Below, piece by piece: positions 41,714-52,200 of a stretch of DNA of 64,000 nt (positions are counted from its first letter, which is position 1; each line of letters opens with the position of its first letter). This DNA comes from an uncultured Saprospiraceae bacterium (GTDB taxonomy: Bacteria; Bacteroidota; Bacteroidia; Chitinophagales; Saprospiraceae). The stretch is taken from positions 124,001 to 188,000 of the forward strand of contig CALGAW010000005.1 in the NCBI GenBank assembly GCA_937959115.1, written 5' to 3'. The translations under genes and the position numbers were made by a program. The notes beneath the pieces were generated by a model, which was not told the origin of the DNA, searched no databases, and saw nothing but the letters and a program-made list of their open reading frames with translations.

Positions 41714-44700
41714 TTAATAAACGATAAACTTCTGTGTCGTTCTAAGACTTGAATTCACTTCACTAATTTGTAAAAAGTAAGTTCCAGCGCTCAGTCTGTT
41801 TGTTTCAAGAGGAATCGTCGAGTTAGGAGAATTGATCTCCACCAACCGTTCGAATAGAACTTCTTGTCCAAGTGTATTCAACACTCTTATTTGTATATCA
41901 TTATCAAAAAATTCAGTTTTTATTGAAATGTTTAATTGATTGCCAACTTCCACTGGATTTGGTGCAATACTTATCTCGTAGTTCCAAGTACAATTTTTAG
42001 TGTCTAACAATATGATCTTGGAATGCGAGAATGAACCATCCAAATCAACAAGTTTAAGTCGATAAAACATCTTTCCATCAAGATTTGAACTTTGTCTATC
42101 CTCGTATTCATAATTACTAGATTCAAATGGGCTGCCTTTTCCGTCAATTACTGCGATCGTATAGAAATCTGTCTTGTTTGGACTCGCTTGTAGTTCGTAA
42201 TGCTTGAAATCAGTTTCAGAAGCGGAGGACCAGTTAAAAACAGAAACACAAGATTCATTCTTCACAGAAAAAGAAGTTAATTCTATAGGAAACACATCTA
42301 CGCCTATTGCTACGAGGTCAATTGGACACATGCAAGTAGGGTCTCCAGTACTTGAAGTTGGAGAGATAACTGCGCCAAATCCTGTAAAGACAGAACAGTT
42401 AGGATTCGGGACTGTACCCGTCAGTACTTCCGTACCTCCGTTAGGAATGATTGGTACCATAATGGTTTTGATTATGCCATATGAGGGTTCAATGTCATCA
42501 CCGACAGCATTAAGACAATAGAGATTCACTTCGATAGAATCTTCGGTGTCTGGACCTGTATTTGAAACATTGATCACATATTCGTAAAGTTGTGTACTAG
42601 GATCATAATTCACCGAAGAAAAGACCAAGTCTAATATCGGGCGATCGATTACAGCACTTCCCAAAGAATTCCCAGTAATAACCTTTGAACTAGGACAAGC
42701 AACATTATCACAAACCAATCCACCTATTTGAGCAGTACTCTTTACTTCAAGAGCTGTCGTGTCACATTCCGCCGCAAGGGACGAGGTAACATCGAAGTCT
42801 ACATTAAAGATAGGGTTTACTAGCCCTCCAGGATAATGAAAAACGACCACTTCTTGTCCTAGTTGAGTCCTTACTTCTACAAAGGTTGGACAGTTGACTG
42901 AAGTACAGTTAAGACTACCGTCATATGCCAAGCCTGCTGGCAAGATTACAAATAGTGAATCTGTCGTACCTGTTACTCCTCCAGTGACTTGTGATTCTAC
43001 TGAAACGGTTTTCGTGTCCGCACAGCCCGTAAATACATTGTCAGGACTGAAACTTGTGTTCAAAAGAGCATTGTATGGTAGTATAACCCCGTTAATTTTC
43101 AAGGCAGAACTTACAATCTGTTCGCCATTTCCAATGGCAGGATCAGAACAAGGGGAATCACCAAATGTCTTGATCGAAATCTTGTCTCCACTTATAAAAT
43201 CGCAATCTGGTTCCATCAACCATCGAATGACTATTTCATTTTTTAGCGCGTTTATTCCGGCGCCCGTTAATCCGTTTCCTGCTCCGAAGTTGGTTGCGTC
43301 TATGTCCTCAATCGGGATATTGATGGTTCCAGCTACCATTGCGGCTTCTGCTGCTGCATCAAAAGGACGGGGAACATTTGGTACATCTACACCTTCTACT
43401 TCAATGGTTGCACTATTCGGAACATAATTTAAACCTAGGCCAAAATTTGGATTTAGAATGTTAAAATTAATATCGTAAATGGTAGCTGTTCCAGAACTTA
43501 CAATTGTATATTCCATTGGAAATGGCTCACACATTTCTATTGTAGATAATCCATGAGTCCCAGCTGTAGGGTCAGAAGGGTCACTTGGTGTAGACGCTAA
43601 TGGTGTTATCGTTGAAGCTATTTGTGCATCTTGAGGAACGACTCTTAAAAAGTCATCCGCTGAACAATCTGGTAAACTGTCTACTGTTGTCGGATACTGA
43701 TTACAACTCCAGCCACTATTAATTATTATTTCGTCCTGAGAACAATCATTGTAGGTTGCATAGAGTTTTATCGTTTTACAATCTCCACCAGAAAGCATAC
43801 CTGTTTCTATCAAGTAAGTTCCTCCAGTTAAGTTAGCAGGGGTAATAGGTACTTCTGTACCCGTTGAAATGTCAGCTGCTTTAACAATCGAAATCCCAGC
43901 ACTAACCGATTCGTCAAATGTAACCCAAGAATAATCGACTCCTAACTCACTTGTACTATTGCAAATTTCTAACTCCCAAGAAACGGTATCGGTAACTCCT
44001 TGTTGTATTTGTCCTAAGGGAGTTAAACTGATAGAAGGTTCAAGATATGTGATTTTTGATCCAGTAGGATCATGCGTTGTTATCACTTCGTGAAGACTAG
44101 AATCAGGATGATAGTTAAAAAAGGTTCTAACATAAGTAATCGGTACATTGTAAGTATTTGGAACGAACTCACAAGCCCCTTCTAAATAAATATCAAACCC
44201 TGGATAGGTGATACCTGTCCATGGTCTTGGTGAATAATCACTATTAGGAGTAATCACTAAATCGTCGTTTGCATCGAAATAATAAGAGGCTGTTCCATTT
44301 GAATATGAACTTGCTTCAACTCGGTTAACAACAACACCATCTGGTAATCCGACAATTACGGTATCTATTTGTTCAATTGGTCGATATTCATCTGGGAAAA
44401 CACTCCCTGCCGTATTGTACCAAGTACCATAGGTTCTGAGGTTTATTTCATTACACCCTTCTAAGGTAATGACATTTCCACCGGTTCGATAGTCAAATCC
44501 AGTATAAAAGAGTGGTGCTCCATAACTATTGCATCCTCGCTCTGCAGAAACATCATCCAACATATAGAAGTATGCTCTAAAACTTTGGACAGCGTAATAG
44601 GCATACCCTGGATTACTATTGTAAACAGCTTTAAAGTCTACTTTAAAAGAATCAGATTCCATTCCTTCCCCAATTTCATATCCAGCGTCTACCATTGTAA

Positions 44701-47026
44701 TGTAATTTGTAAGATCTATAGACCATTCAAATTCACCCCCAGCAAGTGCTGAAACCACTGGCGGAACAGTTATTGGAAAGGTGTAGGTCGTATTTCCGTA
44801 AGCACCATCAATATCATAAAAAGTAATTTCTCCAGATATATAATCAAGAATATTCCCTCCAATATCAGGGGTATAGGTCAGTCTTAAATGTAAGTTATCA
44901 GATATGGTGTCAGCTATCCGGCCTTTCGCTTCTATTGAAATGGTATCATAAGGAAGCATTACATTCGTCGCATGTACTCCTTCTGTTAATACCACAGGAG
45001 TTGTCATTGTGGCATCTGTCCAACCTCTCGTTGTTCGAACAATATTAAAATCATCTGTTGTAACTCCAACACATGGAGATGGACAATGTGGTACAATTAG
45101 GAAATTTTCACAATGAATATCTTGTTCAAAACAAGTCCCACATTTATAAGTTGTAATGTAGTCAAATGACAATGGATTTGAACCGTCCCATAAGGCACAG
45201 TCCAATGTTAATGGTAACGTAAACCACTCATAATGATACCGACTAATCGTATAAAAAACGGTATCATTTGATTGAGTCAACGTAGGCGAAAAGGGTTGAT
45301 TGATTGGATCTATTGATGGATTCGACTGTAGTGAGACACCAGGAGGAAGTACACATTTCACCGTAAATGTAACATCTGATCCTGTCAATCCATTTCCTCC
45401 ATTACAGCCAACAGTAGAATGCAAATGTGGTTTTATTTTGATCTCAAAATCATCTCCATCATTTATATCAGAAGGACCATCCATAAATGTTGCTAGTTGA
45501 TAATTTCGAATCATATTTTTATAACTAAACTCTGTTCTTAGTGGTATCTGATCAAGGCCACATTGGTTTTGCCAACCTACATCACTTGAAATATGCTCCC
45601 ACTGCATATAATCTGCACGTCCCTTTCCACAAGCTGGCGTTTTGGGTGTGAATGTCATTTCAAAACCAATAATAAAGGATTCTCCAGGACCAAGATCATC
45701 GTAAAACCCATCACCATCTAAATCTTCGAGTCCTGTTCCTGCTCCATCAGGGTCTGTACTAAGAAAATTAGGTGGTAAATAATCAACCATAGTGGACCTT
45801 GTACCTGCAATTTGAGATAAAGTGACAGGATTTCCATTTATTGTAAAGTTGGAGAAGTTTCTTGTACCATGGTATGCTCCTCCCCACATCGGGATGTTCG
45901 TCAGTGTAGAAATCGGATCGTTGTTGGCTCTTAATCCCATAAAAACATAGATGTTAGCTGCAAAGTCTTCAGCACTTGTGCCATTGTTCTTTATTTCTAT
46001 TGAATGTGAAGTCGTTAAGCATAAGTCTACTAGATCATTATCTACTTTGGTTATTGTAATTAAAGGAGTTCCGTTTGTAATCGATACACTTGTAGCCGTT
46101 GTGCCTGAGGGAGCACATTCCGTGCTAGCGTCTTCTCCATAATACACTTTCAAGGCAGAAGGCTGTGTGTTGTTACTCCCACATCCTTGCGGTACTACGT
46201 CATATGTAAGAGTAAAAAATTCATCTTTTTCGAATAGTGCATCTCCATTTCCTGTGGTTCCTCCTGCACCATTAATCATTGTGATTAAGGCAGCGTCAAA
46301 GTGAACCAACGTTTGTCCTGCTGCTTGGGTAATATTCGCAGCTGGGATGGCAACGCCATTCAATTGAAAATTAGAAGTTGTCAGTCCTGATGGAGTAAAG
46401 GCATCTTCAAACCAAAATTCTACGACATCTCCAAAACTACCATTTGTTACATTTAGTGATCGAGTAACCAGACCTCCAACAGAGGTGGCTGAGCTAGGAG
46501 AATGAGTTACTGCTCCAAGTACGAGATTTCCATATATCACATCATAACTTGCAGCATATGCACTATTCCCGTTGTTTAGGTATCCAACCTCAGTGCCACT
46601 TTCAAACACATGACACACATCCTCAAAGGTGCCACCTCCAGATTTGTGTGTCCTTGCATCACAGGTTGCTTGTCTTAAAAACGTGATCTTGACGCTTTCT
46701 CCCAATGCAAGAGCTCCAATATTGAAAATTGCAGGGTTGTCTCCTGTTGCGGACATCTCAGTTACCACAGCACTTCCACTTGTGGTACTTATAAACCCAC
46801 CAGCAACATACTCGACTCCTGTCCCAAGCGCTACTTCAATTGTTCCAGCAGTGAGTGCTGTACCTCCGTTTGTAAATTCAAACGTGCTAGTTGTGGAACC
46901 GGAGTAAACCGTTAATTGATTTGCAATGCCTGCAGGGTTTGTTGGTCCCCATGAAATGGATTGACCGTTTAGACTAATATTCAGGATTAGTGTAAAATAG
47001 CAAAAAGTAAGTACTAAAGTCTTCAT
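41714..47026 (-). CDS. Giant secreted protein with type IX secretion tail
   Basis: A 1,770-residue protein read from the ATG at 47024-47026, which opens a clear signal peptide (MKTLVLTFCYFTLILNISLN); an upstream frame to 47149 is only an extension. The mature protein is a chain of beta-rich domains with many Cys, rich in Thr/Gly/Ile; DUF11-like strands recur (PVTLSQIAGTRSTMVDYLPP, CSDPAIGNGEQIVSSALKIN). A VFPIELTSFSVKNESCVSVF segment starts the region that precedes the sorting tail. The C-terminus is a type A T9SS sorting domain: ISIAPNPVEVGNQLNISIKT followed by IQIRVLNTLGQEV and LSAGTYFLQISEVN, ending KFIVY. So it is exported through the PorV/PorU route and probably anchored or released. Function unknown: adhesion or surface layer are possible. 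Confidence 0.85.
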   Translation of the reverse strand: MKTLVLTFCYFTLILNISLNGQSISWGPTNPAGIANQLTVYSGSTTSTFEFTNGGTALTAGTIEVALGTGVEYVAGGFISTTSGSAVVTEMSATGDNPAIFNIGALALGESVKITFLRQATCDARTHKSGGGTFEDVCHVFESGTEVGYLNNGNSAYAASYDVIYGNLVLGAVTHSPSSATSVGGLVTRSLNVTNGSFGDVVEFWFEDAFTPSGLTTSNFQLNGVAIPAANITQAAGQTLVHFDAALITMINGAGGTTGNGDALFEKDEFFTLTYDVVPQGCGSNNTQPSALKVYYGEDASTECAPSGTTATSVSITNGTPLITITKVDNDLVDLCLTTSHSIEIKNNGTSAEDFAANIYVFMGLRANNDPISTLTNIPMWGGAYHGTRNFSNFTINGNPVTLSQIAGTRSTMVDYLPPNFLSTDPDGAGTGLEDLDGDGFYDDLGPGESFIIGFEMTFTPKTPACGKGRADYMQWEHISSDVGWQNQCGLDQIPLRTEFSYKNMIRNYQLATFMDGPSDINDGDDFEIKIKPHLHSTVGCNGGNGLTGSDVTFTVKCVLPPGVSLQSNPSIDPINQPFSPTLTQSNDTVFYTISRYHYEWFTLPLTLDCALWDGSNPLSFDYITTYKCGTCFEQDIHCENFLIVPHCPSPCVGVTTDDFNIVRTTRGWTDATMTTPVVLTEGVHATNVMLPYDTISIEAKGRIADTISDNLHLRLTYTPDIGGNILDYISGEITFYDIDGAYGNTTYTFPITVPPVVSALAGGEFEWSIDLTNYITMVDAGYEIGEGMESDSFKVDFKAVYNSNPGYAYYAVQSFRAYFYMLDDVSAERGCNSYGAPLFYTGFDYRTGGNVITLEGCNEINLRTYGTWYNTAGSVFPDEYRPIEQIDTVIVGLPDGVVVNRVEASSYSNGTASYYFDANDDLVITPNSDYSPRPWTGITYPGFDIYLEGACEFVPNTYNVPITYVRTFFNYHPDSSLHEVITTHDPTGSKITYLEPSISLTPLGQIQQGVTDTVSWELEICNSTSELGVDYSWVTFDESVSAGISIVKAADISTGTEVPITPANLTGGTYLIETGMLSGGDCKTIKLYATYNDCSQDEIIINSGWSCNQYPTTVDSLPDCSADDFLRVVPQDAQIASTITPLASTPSDPSDPTAGTHGLSTIEMCEPFPMEYTIVSSGTATIYDINFNILNPNFGLGLNYVPNSATIEVEGVDVPNVPRPFDAAAEAAMVAGTINIPIEDIDATNFGAGNGLTGAGINALKNEIVIRWLMEPDCDFISGDKISIKTFGDSPCSDPAIGNGEQIVSSALKINGVILPYNALLNTSFSPDNVFTGCADTKTVSVESQVTGGVTGTTDSLFVILPAGLAYDGSLNCTSVNCPTFVEVRTQLGQEVVVFHYPGGLVNPIFNVDFDVTSSLAAECDTTALEVKSTAQIGGLVCDNVACPSSKVITGNSLGSAVIDRPILDLVFSSVNYDPSTQLYEYVINVSNTGPDTEDSIEVNLYCLNAVGDDIEPSYGIIKTIMVPIIPNGGTEVLTGTVPNPNCSVFTGFGAVISPTSSTGDPTCMCPIDLVAIGVDVFPIELTSFSVKNESCVSVFNWSSASETDFKHYELQASPNKTDFYTIAVIDGKGSPFESSNYEYEDRQSSNLDGKMFYRLKLVDLDGSFSHSKIILLDTKNCTWNYEISIAPNPVEVGNQLNISIKTEFFDNDIQIRVLNTLGQEVLFERLVEINSPNSTIPLETNRLSAGTYFLQISEVNSSLRTTQKFIVY

Positions 47027-47186
47027 AGATTGTTTGTATTTTTGGGTACAAATTAAATCCATTCCAACTTTCAAAACGCTTAAAAATTTCGATTTGTGAC
47101 AGGCAAAAACGGCGACACAGTGGGGAAATATAAATATGAAAGCAAACAATTAAGAGTATTGTTGCTTAAGAAGGGGAAACTATAGA

Positions 47187-47211
47187 ATAAAAAAGAATTG
47201 TTGCGACAATT
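47187..47211 (-). terminator. Terminator for dusB
   Basis: Stem AATTGT/ACAATT (47196-47201 with 47206-47211), loop of four, followed on the minus strand by a run of six U (A-run at 47189-47194). It lies 47 bp beyond the dusB stop codon. The stem is short, so strength is uncertain. Confidence 0.6.
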
Positions 47212-47257
47212 ATTAAGTCCTTAATTAATAATTATTCATTTTCACATTAAGATGTTC

Positions 47258-48256
47258 CTATTTAGGCACAGGTACATAATCAGCATATCGCGCTTCAACC
47301 TGGTCCAATACGGCATACAGTTCTTCTGGTTCCATACTCGTCACCAACTTTGCACGATATTCCTTGACCCCTGGTAGGCCTTTGAAATAGTTAGTATAGT
47401 GTCGACGCATCTCCAGCACTCCGAGCTTTGGGCCTTTCCATTCTAAGGAGTGTTTCAAGTGCTGACGGGCAGCGTTTGCACGTTCATGTATTGTTGGTGG
47501 TGCTAAAATTTCACCTGTTTTGAAATAATGCTTGATCTCATTAAAGATCCAAGGATAGCCGATACTTGCGCGGCCAATCATAATACCGTCTACACCATAT
47601 CGCTCTCTATACAATTTTGCCTTTTGAGGACTATTGATGTCTCCATTTCCAAAAATCGGGATGTGCATTCTTGGATTTTCCTTAATTTTTCCGATAAGTG
47701 ACCAGTCTGCTTCGCCCTTGTACATCTGTTTTCGGGTGCGTCCATGAATACTTAATGCCTTGATCCCTACGTCTTGAAGGCGTTCGGCTACTTCTACAAT
47801 ATATTTTGTGTTATCATCCCAACCCAATCGTGTTTTCACTGTCACAGGCAGGTTTGATTTTTTGACAATGGCTTCCGTCAACGCAACCATTCTAGGAATG
47901 TCTTGTAAGATACCAGCCCCCGCCATTTTACAAACTACTTTCTTAACTGGACAACCGAAGTTGATATCAAGCACTTCTGGCTTCGCTTCTTCTACGATTT
48001 CTGCTGCACGCTCCATAGAATCGAGGTTGGCACCAAATATCTGGATACCGACTGGGCGCTCATAGTCATAGATGTCAAGCTTCTGAACACTCTTATGCGC
48101 ATCACGAATCAGGCCTTCTACTGAGATAAACTCTGTATACATCATATCCGCTCCATGCTGTTTACACAATGCGCGAAAAGGCGGATCACTTACATCTTCC
48201 ATTGGTGCAAGTAATAAGGGGAATTCTCCTAGCTCGAGATGATCTATTTTTACCAT
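47258..48256 (-). CDS. dusB: tRNA-dihydrouridine synthase
   Basis: A 332-residue FMN enzyme that reduces uridine to dihydrouridine in tRNA. The TIM-barrel signature LLAPMEDVSDPPFR, VGIQIFGANLDSMERAAEIV, the catalytic DINFGCPVKKVV with its Cys, VTVKTRLGWDD, and SIHGRTRKQMYKGEADW are all present. The C-terminal helical domain (KGLPGVKEYRAKLVTSMEPEE) completes the DusB-type fold. Of the bacterial Dus enzymes it is closest to DusB by these motifs; paralogue assignment is not fully certain. Single gene with its own terminator. Confidence 0.92.
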   Translation of the reverse strand: MVKIDHLELGEFPLLLAPMEDVSDPPFRALCKQHGADMMYTEFISVEGLIRDAHKSVQKLDIYDYERPVGIQIFGANLDSMERAAEIVEEAKPEVLDINFGCPVKKVVCKMAGAGILQDIPRMVALTEAIVKKSNLPVTVKTRLGWDDNTKYIVEVAERLQDVGIKALSIHGRTRKQMYKGEADWSLIGKIKENPRMHIPIFGNGDINSPQKAKLYRERYGVDGIMIGRASIGYPWIFNEIKHYFKTGEILAPPTIHERANAARQHLKHSLEWKGPKLGVLEMRRHYTNYFKGLPGVKEYRAKLVTSMEPEELYAVLDQVEARYADYVPVPK

Positions 48257-48400
48257 TTTATTTTAATTGCCTGTGCGAATGGCCTAGATGAGATAAATCA
48301 ACCTACTTATCCAATTCCTAAGTAAGTTCGTCTAACTTATCTATTCTATTTCACAATACTATTAATTTTAGTGTAAATTTACGAAAAATATAGATGCCGC

Positions 48401-49360
48401 ATGATATCAAGGGAAAACCCCATTAGAAATACGCCATACTTTGAATTGTTGATGTTGCTTTGTGCATTGTTTTTTACGATGATGATGAGTGGCGCTGCAA
48501 TGCAGTCTTTGGCACCAATTATTGGCATCGGAGATGTACAAGAGACGATTAAAAATTTTAATGCTGAAACGCCACAAGAAACCATTACGGCAATCAAAAT
48601 ACTGCACATTGTTGGACAGCTCTTTTTATTTGTCCTGACACCCCTGCTGTTTCTGGCGATCATCAAACATCCAAAGCCGTTTCACTATTTGTTTTTGGAT
48701 CGTATTCCTAAACTAAAGCATATTTTTCTAGGCATTGCCATTATTGTCCTTTCGTTTCCTGTTGCCTTGCTCATTTATTGGATCAACCAACAACTTCCTT
48801 TACCTCAGTCGCTTCTAGAAATGGAGGAAAGTACAACTGAATTGATTAAACATTTTGTAAAAGCGGACACGGTTGGTATGTTAGCCTTAAATCTGTTTGC
48901 AATTGCTTTTTTACCTGCTTTAGGAGAAGAATTATTGTTTAGAGGTACTGTACAACGGATATTTGGTCGACGGTTTAGAAGTGCACATTTTGCGATTTGG
49001 GCAACGGCGTTTCTGTTTAGCGCATTTCATATGCAGTTTGCAGGTTTTTTTCCTAGACTACTCCTAGGCGCATTGCTAGGATATTTGATGTACTGGTCAG
49101 CTAGTTTGTGGATCCCAGTGATTGCTCATTTCTTTTATAACGGCCTTCAAGTTGTGGGTGCTTATTACAGTCAAAAAAGAGGGATTGACATTAATCCAGA
49201 TAGTCTAGACTATTTGCCAAGTGGCTCAAGTGTTGTTGCACTGGTCTTATTGATGGGGTTGTGTTATTATGTCTATAAATCTAGCAAAGAAGAACAATCC
49301 ATTTACGAAACCCGACTCCTTAGTGGTGAAGGGGTTGAACCTATAATACCTACAGAATGA
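48401..49360 (+). CDS. CPBP-family intramembrane metalloprotease
   Basis: A 319-residue polytopic membrane protein with about eight transmembrane segments. The CPBP (Abi/Rce1-like) active site is present: LGEELLFRGTVQRIF with the EExxxR motif, AFHMQFAGFFPR with the His, and a final IAHFFYNG motif with His. These proteases cleave substrates within or near the membrane; bacterial members act in bacteriocin self-immunity or signalling, but most are unassigned. Its last four bases (ATGA) are the start of the next gene, so translation is coupled to cdsA; a role in envelope lipid or protein homeostasis is plausible but unproven. Confidence 0.88.
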   Translation: MISRENPIRNTPYFELLMLLCALFFTMMMSGAAMQSLAPIIGIGDVQETIKNFNAETPQETITAIKILHIVGQLFLFVLTPLLFLAIIKHPKPFHYLFLDRIPKLKHIFLGIAIIVLSFPVALLIYWINQQLPLPQSLLEMEESTTELIKHFVKADTVGMLALNLFAIAFLPALGEELLFRGTVQRIFGRRFRSAHFAIWATAFLFSAFHMQFAGFFPRLLLGALLGYLMYWSASLWIPVIAHFFYNGLQVVGAYYSQKRGIDINPDSLDYLPSGSSVVALVLLMGLCYYVYKSSKEEQSIYETRLLSGEGVEPIIPTE

Positions 49361-50202
49361 GTTTTAAAACAAGGGCTATTACCGGATTAAGTTTTGCCAC
49401 AGTTGTCATTGGGTGTATTTTCGCCCATCGCTATTCCTTCGCTATCTTATTTGTTGTGATCAGTGTTTTTTGTCTGAAAGAGTTATTTACCCATGCCCAA
49501 AAAGATGAAAACGCCAGTCAGAAGCAATTTAGAATGTTTAGCGGGATCGTTTTGTCCATTCTTCCATTGGTTGCTGTGGACTATTTTTTATTGCAGGATC
49601 TGTCCATCATAGAAAACATTATACCAATGTTGTTTTTAATGCCTGTGCTGTTTTTTCTATTTTTTATTTATGAATTGTTCACCAAAACGGAAGCACCGTT
49701 TACTAATATAGCAATGCTAGCACTTGGACTTCTGTATATCATCGTCCCTTTTATACTCTTGAGTTTTGTAGGAATTGGTCACAACGGATTTCGGCCTGCA
49801 TTGGTTTTTGGTATGCTGATCTTAGTATGGGCAAATGATACCACTGCTTACATGGCAGGTTCACGCATCGGCAAGAATAAGTTTTTTCCTAGAATATCTC
49901 CCAAGAAAACATGGGAAGGAACCATTAGCGGTGGAGTCGGATCAGTGATAGCTGCTGGGCTGTGTTCCCTCGTATTTTCTAATTTAGGCTTAAGTTTGGT
50001 TGATTGGTTAGGAATGGGACTTGTGATCGCTATTTTTGGTCCGCTTGGAGATCTCGTAGAATCTATGTTCAAACGGAGTCTTGGAATAAAAGATACTGGA
50101 GCAATCTTGCCAGGCCATGGCGGTTTTCTAGATCGGTTTGATGCGTTTATCTTCGTAATTCCTTTTGCAACGCTTTACTTATACCTCATTGGGCATATGT
50201 AG
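49357..50202 (+). CDS. cdsA: Phosphatidate cytidylyltransferase
   Basis: A 281-residue integral membrane enzyme making CDP-diacylglycerol from phosphatidate and CTP, the precursor for bacterial phospholipids. The CDS signature is intact: SMFKRSLGIKDTGAILPG followed by HGGFLDRFDAF. About seven to eight hydrophobic helices are visible, with the PKKTWEGTISGG segment preceding the last. It overlaps the CPBP protease gene by 4 bp (ATGA), so the pair is an operon. No promoter of its own is seen. Confidence 0.95.
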   Translation: MSFKTRAITGLSFATVVIGCIFAHRYSFAILFVVISVFCLKELFTHAQKDENASQKQFRMFSGIVLSILPLVAVDYFLLQDLSIIENIIPMLFLMPVLFFLFFIYELFTKTEAPFTNIAMLALGLLYIIVPFILLSFVGIGHNGFRPALVFGMLILVWANDTTAYMAGSRIGKNKFFPRISPKKTWEGTISGGVGSVIAAGLCSLVFSNLGLSLVDWLGMGLVIAIFGPLGDLVESMFKRSLGIKDTGAILPGHGGFLDRFDAFIFVIPFATLYLYLIGHM

Positions 50203-50293
50203 AATCTATGAATTCATTAATCTCCTACCGATTCTTATTTATTTAGTCTTTTAGTTACTTCCTAGGCGCAAGGAAGGAGAAAAATTAAATTTT

Positions 50294-51250
50294 TTATTTA
50301 CGCTTAATTACATTGCGAACTTTCTCCACAATATCACTCGTGTCTAAGCCATATTTCTTCATCAGATCCACTGGTTTACCACTTTCTCCAAAAGAATCGT
50401 TTACAGCCACATAGTCCATTGGTACAGGAAGCTTTCGTCCTAGCAATTGGGCTACACTGTCTCCTAGTCCACCGTTCATCTGGTGTTCTTCTGCAGTGAC
50501 CGCGCAGCCTGTTTTACGGACAGACTTAAGTACTGCTTCCTCATCAAATGGTTTGATGGTGTGTATGTTGATCAGTTCTACGCTAATGCCTTCTTTTGCA
50601 AGCTCTCTGGCCGCCTCTACTGCCTTCCAGACCATATGCCCAGTTGCAAAAACAGAAACATCAGTGCCTTCAGCTAAGGTCAATGCCTTGCCAATCTCAA
50701 ATTTTTGATCTGCAGGGGTAAAGTTAGGCCAACTAGGTCTTCCAAAACGCAAATAAACAGGTCCGTGATGGTCTGCAATTGCTATTGTGGCTGCCTTGGT
50801 CTGATTGTAGTCACAAGGATTAATCACAGTAAAGCCAGGAAGCATCCGCATCATGCCTACATCTTCTAAGATTTGATGAGTAGCTCCGTCTTCACCTAGT
50901 GTTACACCAGCATGCGAAGCACAAATCTTAACATTTTTATGGGAATAAGCAATGGATTGACGAATCTGATCATATACTCTACCAGTAGAGAAGTTCGCGA
51001 ACGTCCCTGTAAACGGAATTTTCCCACCAGTAGCAAGACCAGCAGCAATGCCCATCATATTTGCTTCCGCAATTCCAACTTGGAAAAAACGATCTGGAAA
51101 CTCATCAATAAATGGCTGCATTTTTAGCGAACCTACCAAGTCTGCACATAAGGCTACGACATTCGGGTTTTTTTTGCCCAATTCGTGCAATCCTGCTCCG
51201 AATCCATCTCTTGTTGACTTTTTTCCTGTATCTATGATTTGATCTAACAT
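50294..51250 (-). CDS. Transketolase C-terminal subunit
   Basis: A 318-residue protein equal to the pyrimidine-binding and C-terminal domains of transketolase. The TPP-binding side is shown by [60 protein letters not shown], and a C-terminal domain ([36 protein letters not shown]). It works with the N-terminal half encoded 11 bp upstream (51262-52107) to transfer two-carbon ketol units in the pentose-phosphate pathway. Such split transketolases are known in Bacteroidota, Archaea and others, so the split is ancestral, not a frameshift. The ATG and clean stop support this. Confidence 0.93.
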   Translation of the reverse strand: MLDQIIDTGKKSTRDGFGAGLHELGKKNPNVVALCADLVGSLKMQPFIDEFPDRFFQVGIAEANMMGIAAGLATGGKIPFTGTFANFSTGRVYDQIRQSIAYSHKNVKICASHAGVTLGEDGATHQILEDVGMMRMLPGFTVINPCDYNQTKAATIAIADHHGPVYLRFGRPSWPNFTPADQKFEIGKALTLAEGTDVSVFATGHMVWKAVEAARELAKEGISVELINIHTIKPFDEEAVLKSVRKTGCAVTAEEHQMNGGLGDSVAQLLGRKLPVPMDYVAVNDSFGESGKPVDLMKKYGLDTSDIVEKVRNVIKRK

Positions 51251-51261
51251 TTCTTTCTTTT

Positions 51262-52107
51262 TTAGTAGTCTCCTAATGTTTCTTCCAATTGTTCTAGTGC
51301 TTTTGCAAGCAACTCATCATTGGGTGCTTTTCCATGCCATTTATGCGTGCCGACCATGTAATCTACACCAAAACCCATTTCGGTTTTCATTAGGATCACA
51401 ACTGGCTTTCCTTTGCCTAGGCGGCTCTTCGCTTCTTTCAGGCCATTGATTACAGCTTCCATGTCGTTGCCTTTTTCAAGAACCATGACATCCCAGCCGA
51501 AGGACTCCCATTTTGCAGGTAAGTCTCCAAGTGACATTACTTTGCTTGTAGGTCCATCAATTTGTTGGCGGTTGTAGTCAACTGTTACGATAAGGTTGTC
51601 TACTTTGTGGTGTGGAGCAAACATGGCAGCTTCCCATACCTGTCCTTCTTGTAGTTCACCGTCGCCAGTGAGCACGTAGACCGTTTTGTCATCACCGTTA
51701 AGTTTTTTGGAAAGGGCGACTCCAATTGCTACAGACATTCCTTGCCCGAGAGAACCAGAGGCGACTCGGATGCCAGGTAGGCCTTCATGGGTTGCGGGGT
51801 GTCCTTGTAGCCTAGAGTCTATCTGACGGAATGTTGCTAGTTCAGCGACATCAAAATAGCCACTTCTCGCAAGTACGGAATACCAGACTGGAGAGATATG
51901 ACCATTAGAAAGGAAGAACATATCTTCACCTTTCCCATCCATATTGAAGGATTTGTCATGTTTCATAATTTCGAAATACAGAGCTATTATAAACTCTGTA
52001 CAGCCGAGTGATCCTCCTGGGTGTCCACTCTGACAGGCATGCACCATTCTAACGATGTCACGCCTTACTTGAGAGGCAATTTTTTTGAGCTTTTGAATAT
52101 CCGCCAT
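51262..52107 (-). CDS. Transketolase N-terminal subunit
   Basis: A 281-residue protein equal to the TPP-diphosphate-binding half. Motifs: [59 protein letters not shown], and the TPP signature [20 protein letters not shown] with [11 protein letters not shown]. It is the first gene of the two-gene operon and needs the C-terminal half for activity. A TAnnTTTG box (52129-52136) lies 21 bp upstream. Confidence 0.94.
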   Translation of the reverse strand: MADIQKLKKIASQVRRDIVRMVHACQSGHPGGSLGCTEFIIALYFEIMKHDKSFNMDGKGEDMFFLSNGHISPVWYSVLARSGYFDVAELATFRQIDSRLQGHPATHEGLPGIRVASGSLGQGMSVAIGVALSKKLNGDDKTVYVLTGDGELQEGQVWEAAMFAPHHKVDNLIVTVDYNRQQIDGPTSKVMSLGDLPAKWESFGWDVMVLEKGNDMEAVINGLKEAKSRLGKGKPVVILMKTEMGFGVDYMVGTHKWHGKAPNDELLAKALEQLEETLGDY

Positions 52108-52128
52108 AGGTGATTACTATTTTTTATG

Positions 52129-52136
52129 CAAAGGTA
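52129..52136 (-). promoter_or_regulatory. -7 box for the transketolase operon
   Basis: Reads TACCTTTG on the minus strand, matching TAnnTTTG, 21 bp before the start codon at 52105-52107. Confidence 0.45.
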
Positions 52137-52200
52137 GCATTTTCAAATAAAAATTTTCGTTGGAATTTGTTTTAGTTCTTTAACCTTTTTGATAAAGGAA

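Noticed and set aside
42894-43427. 177-codon plus-strand ORF inside the giant gene
   Set aside because: Antisense to a strongly supported CDS with a signal peptide and sorting tail; no family features.
47027-47149. Start of the giant type IX cargo gene at 47149
   Set aside because: The ATG at 47026 begins a proper signal peptide; the 41 residues before it are not needed and are unlike an export signal.
50294-52107. Split transketolase as a frameshift or pseudogene
   Set aside because: The two halves have their own starts and stops, intact TPP motifs and the split layout known in Bacteroidota.
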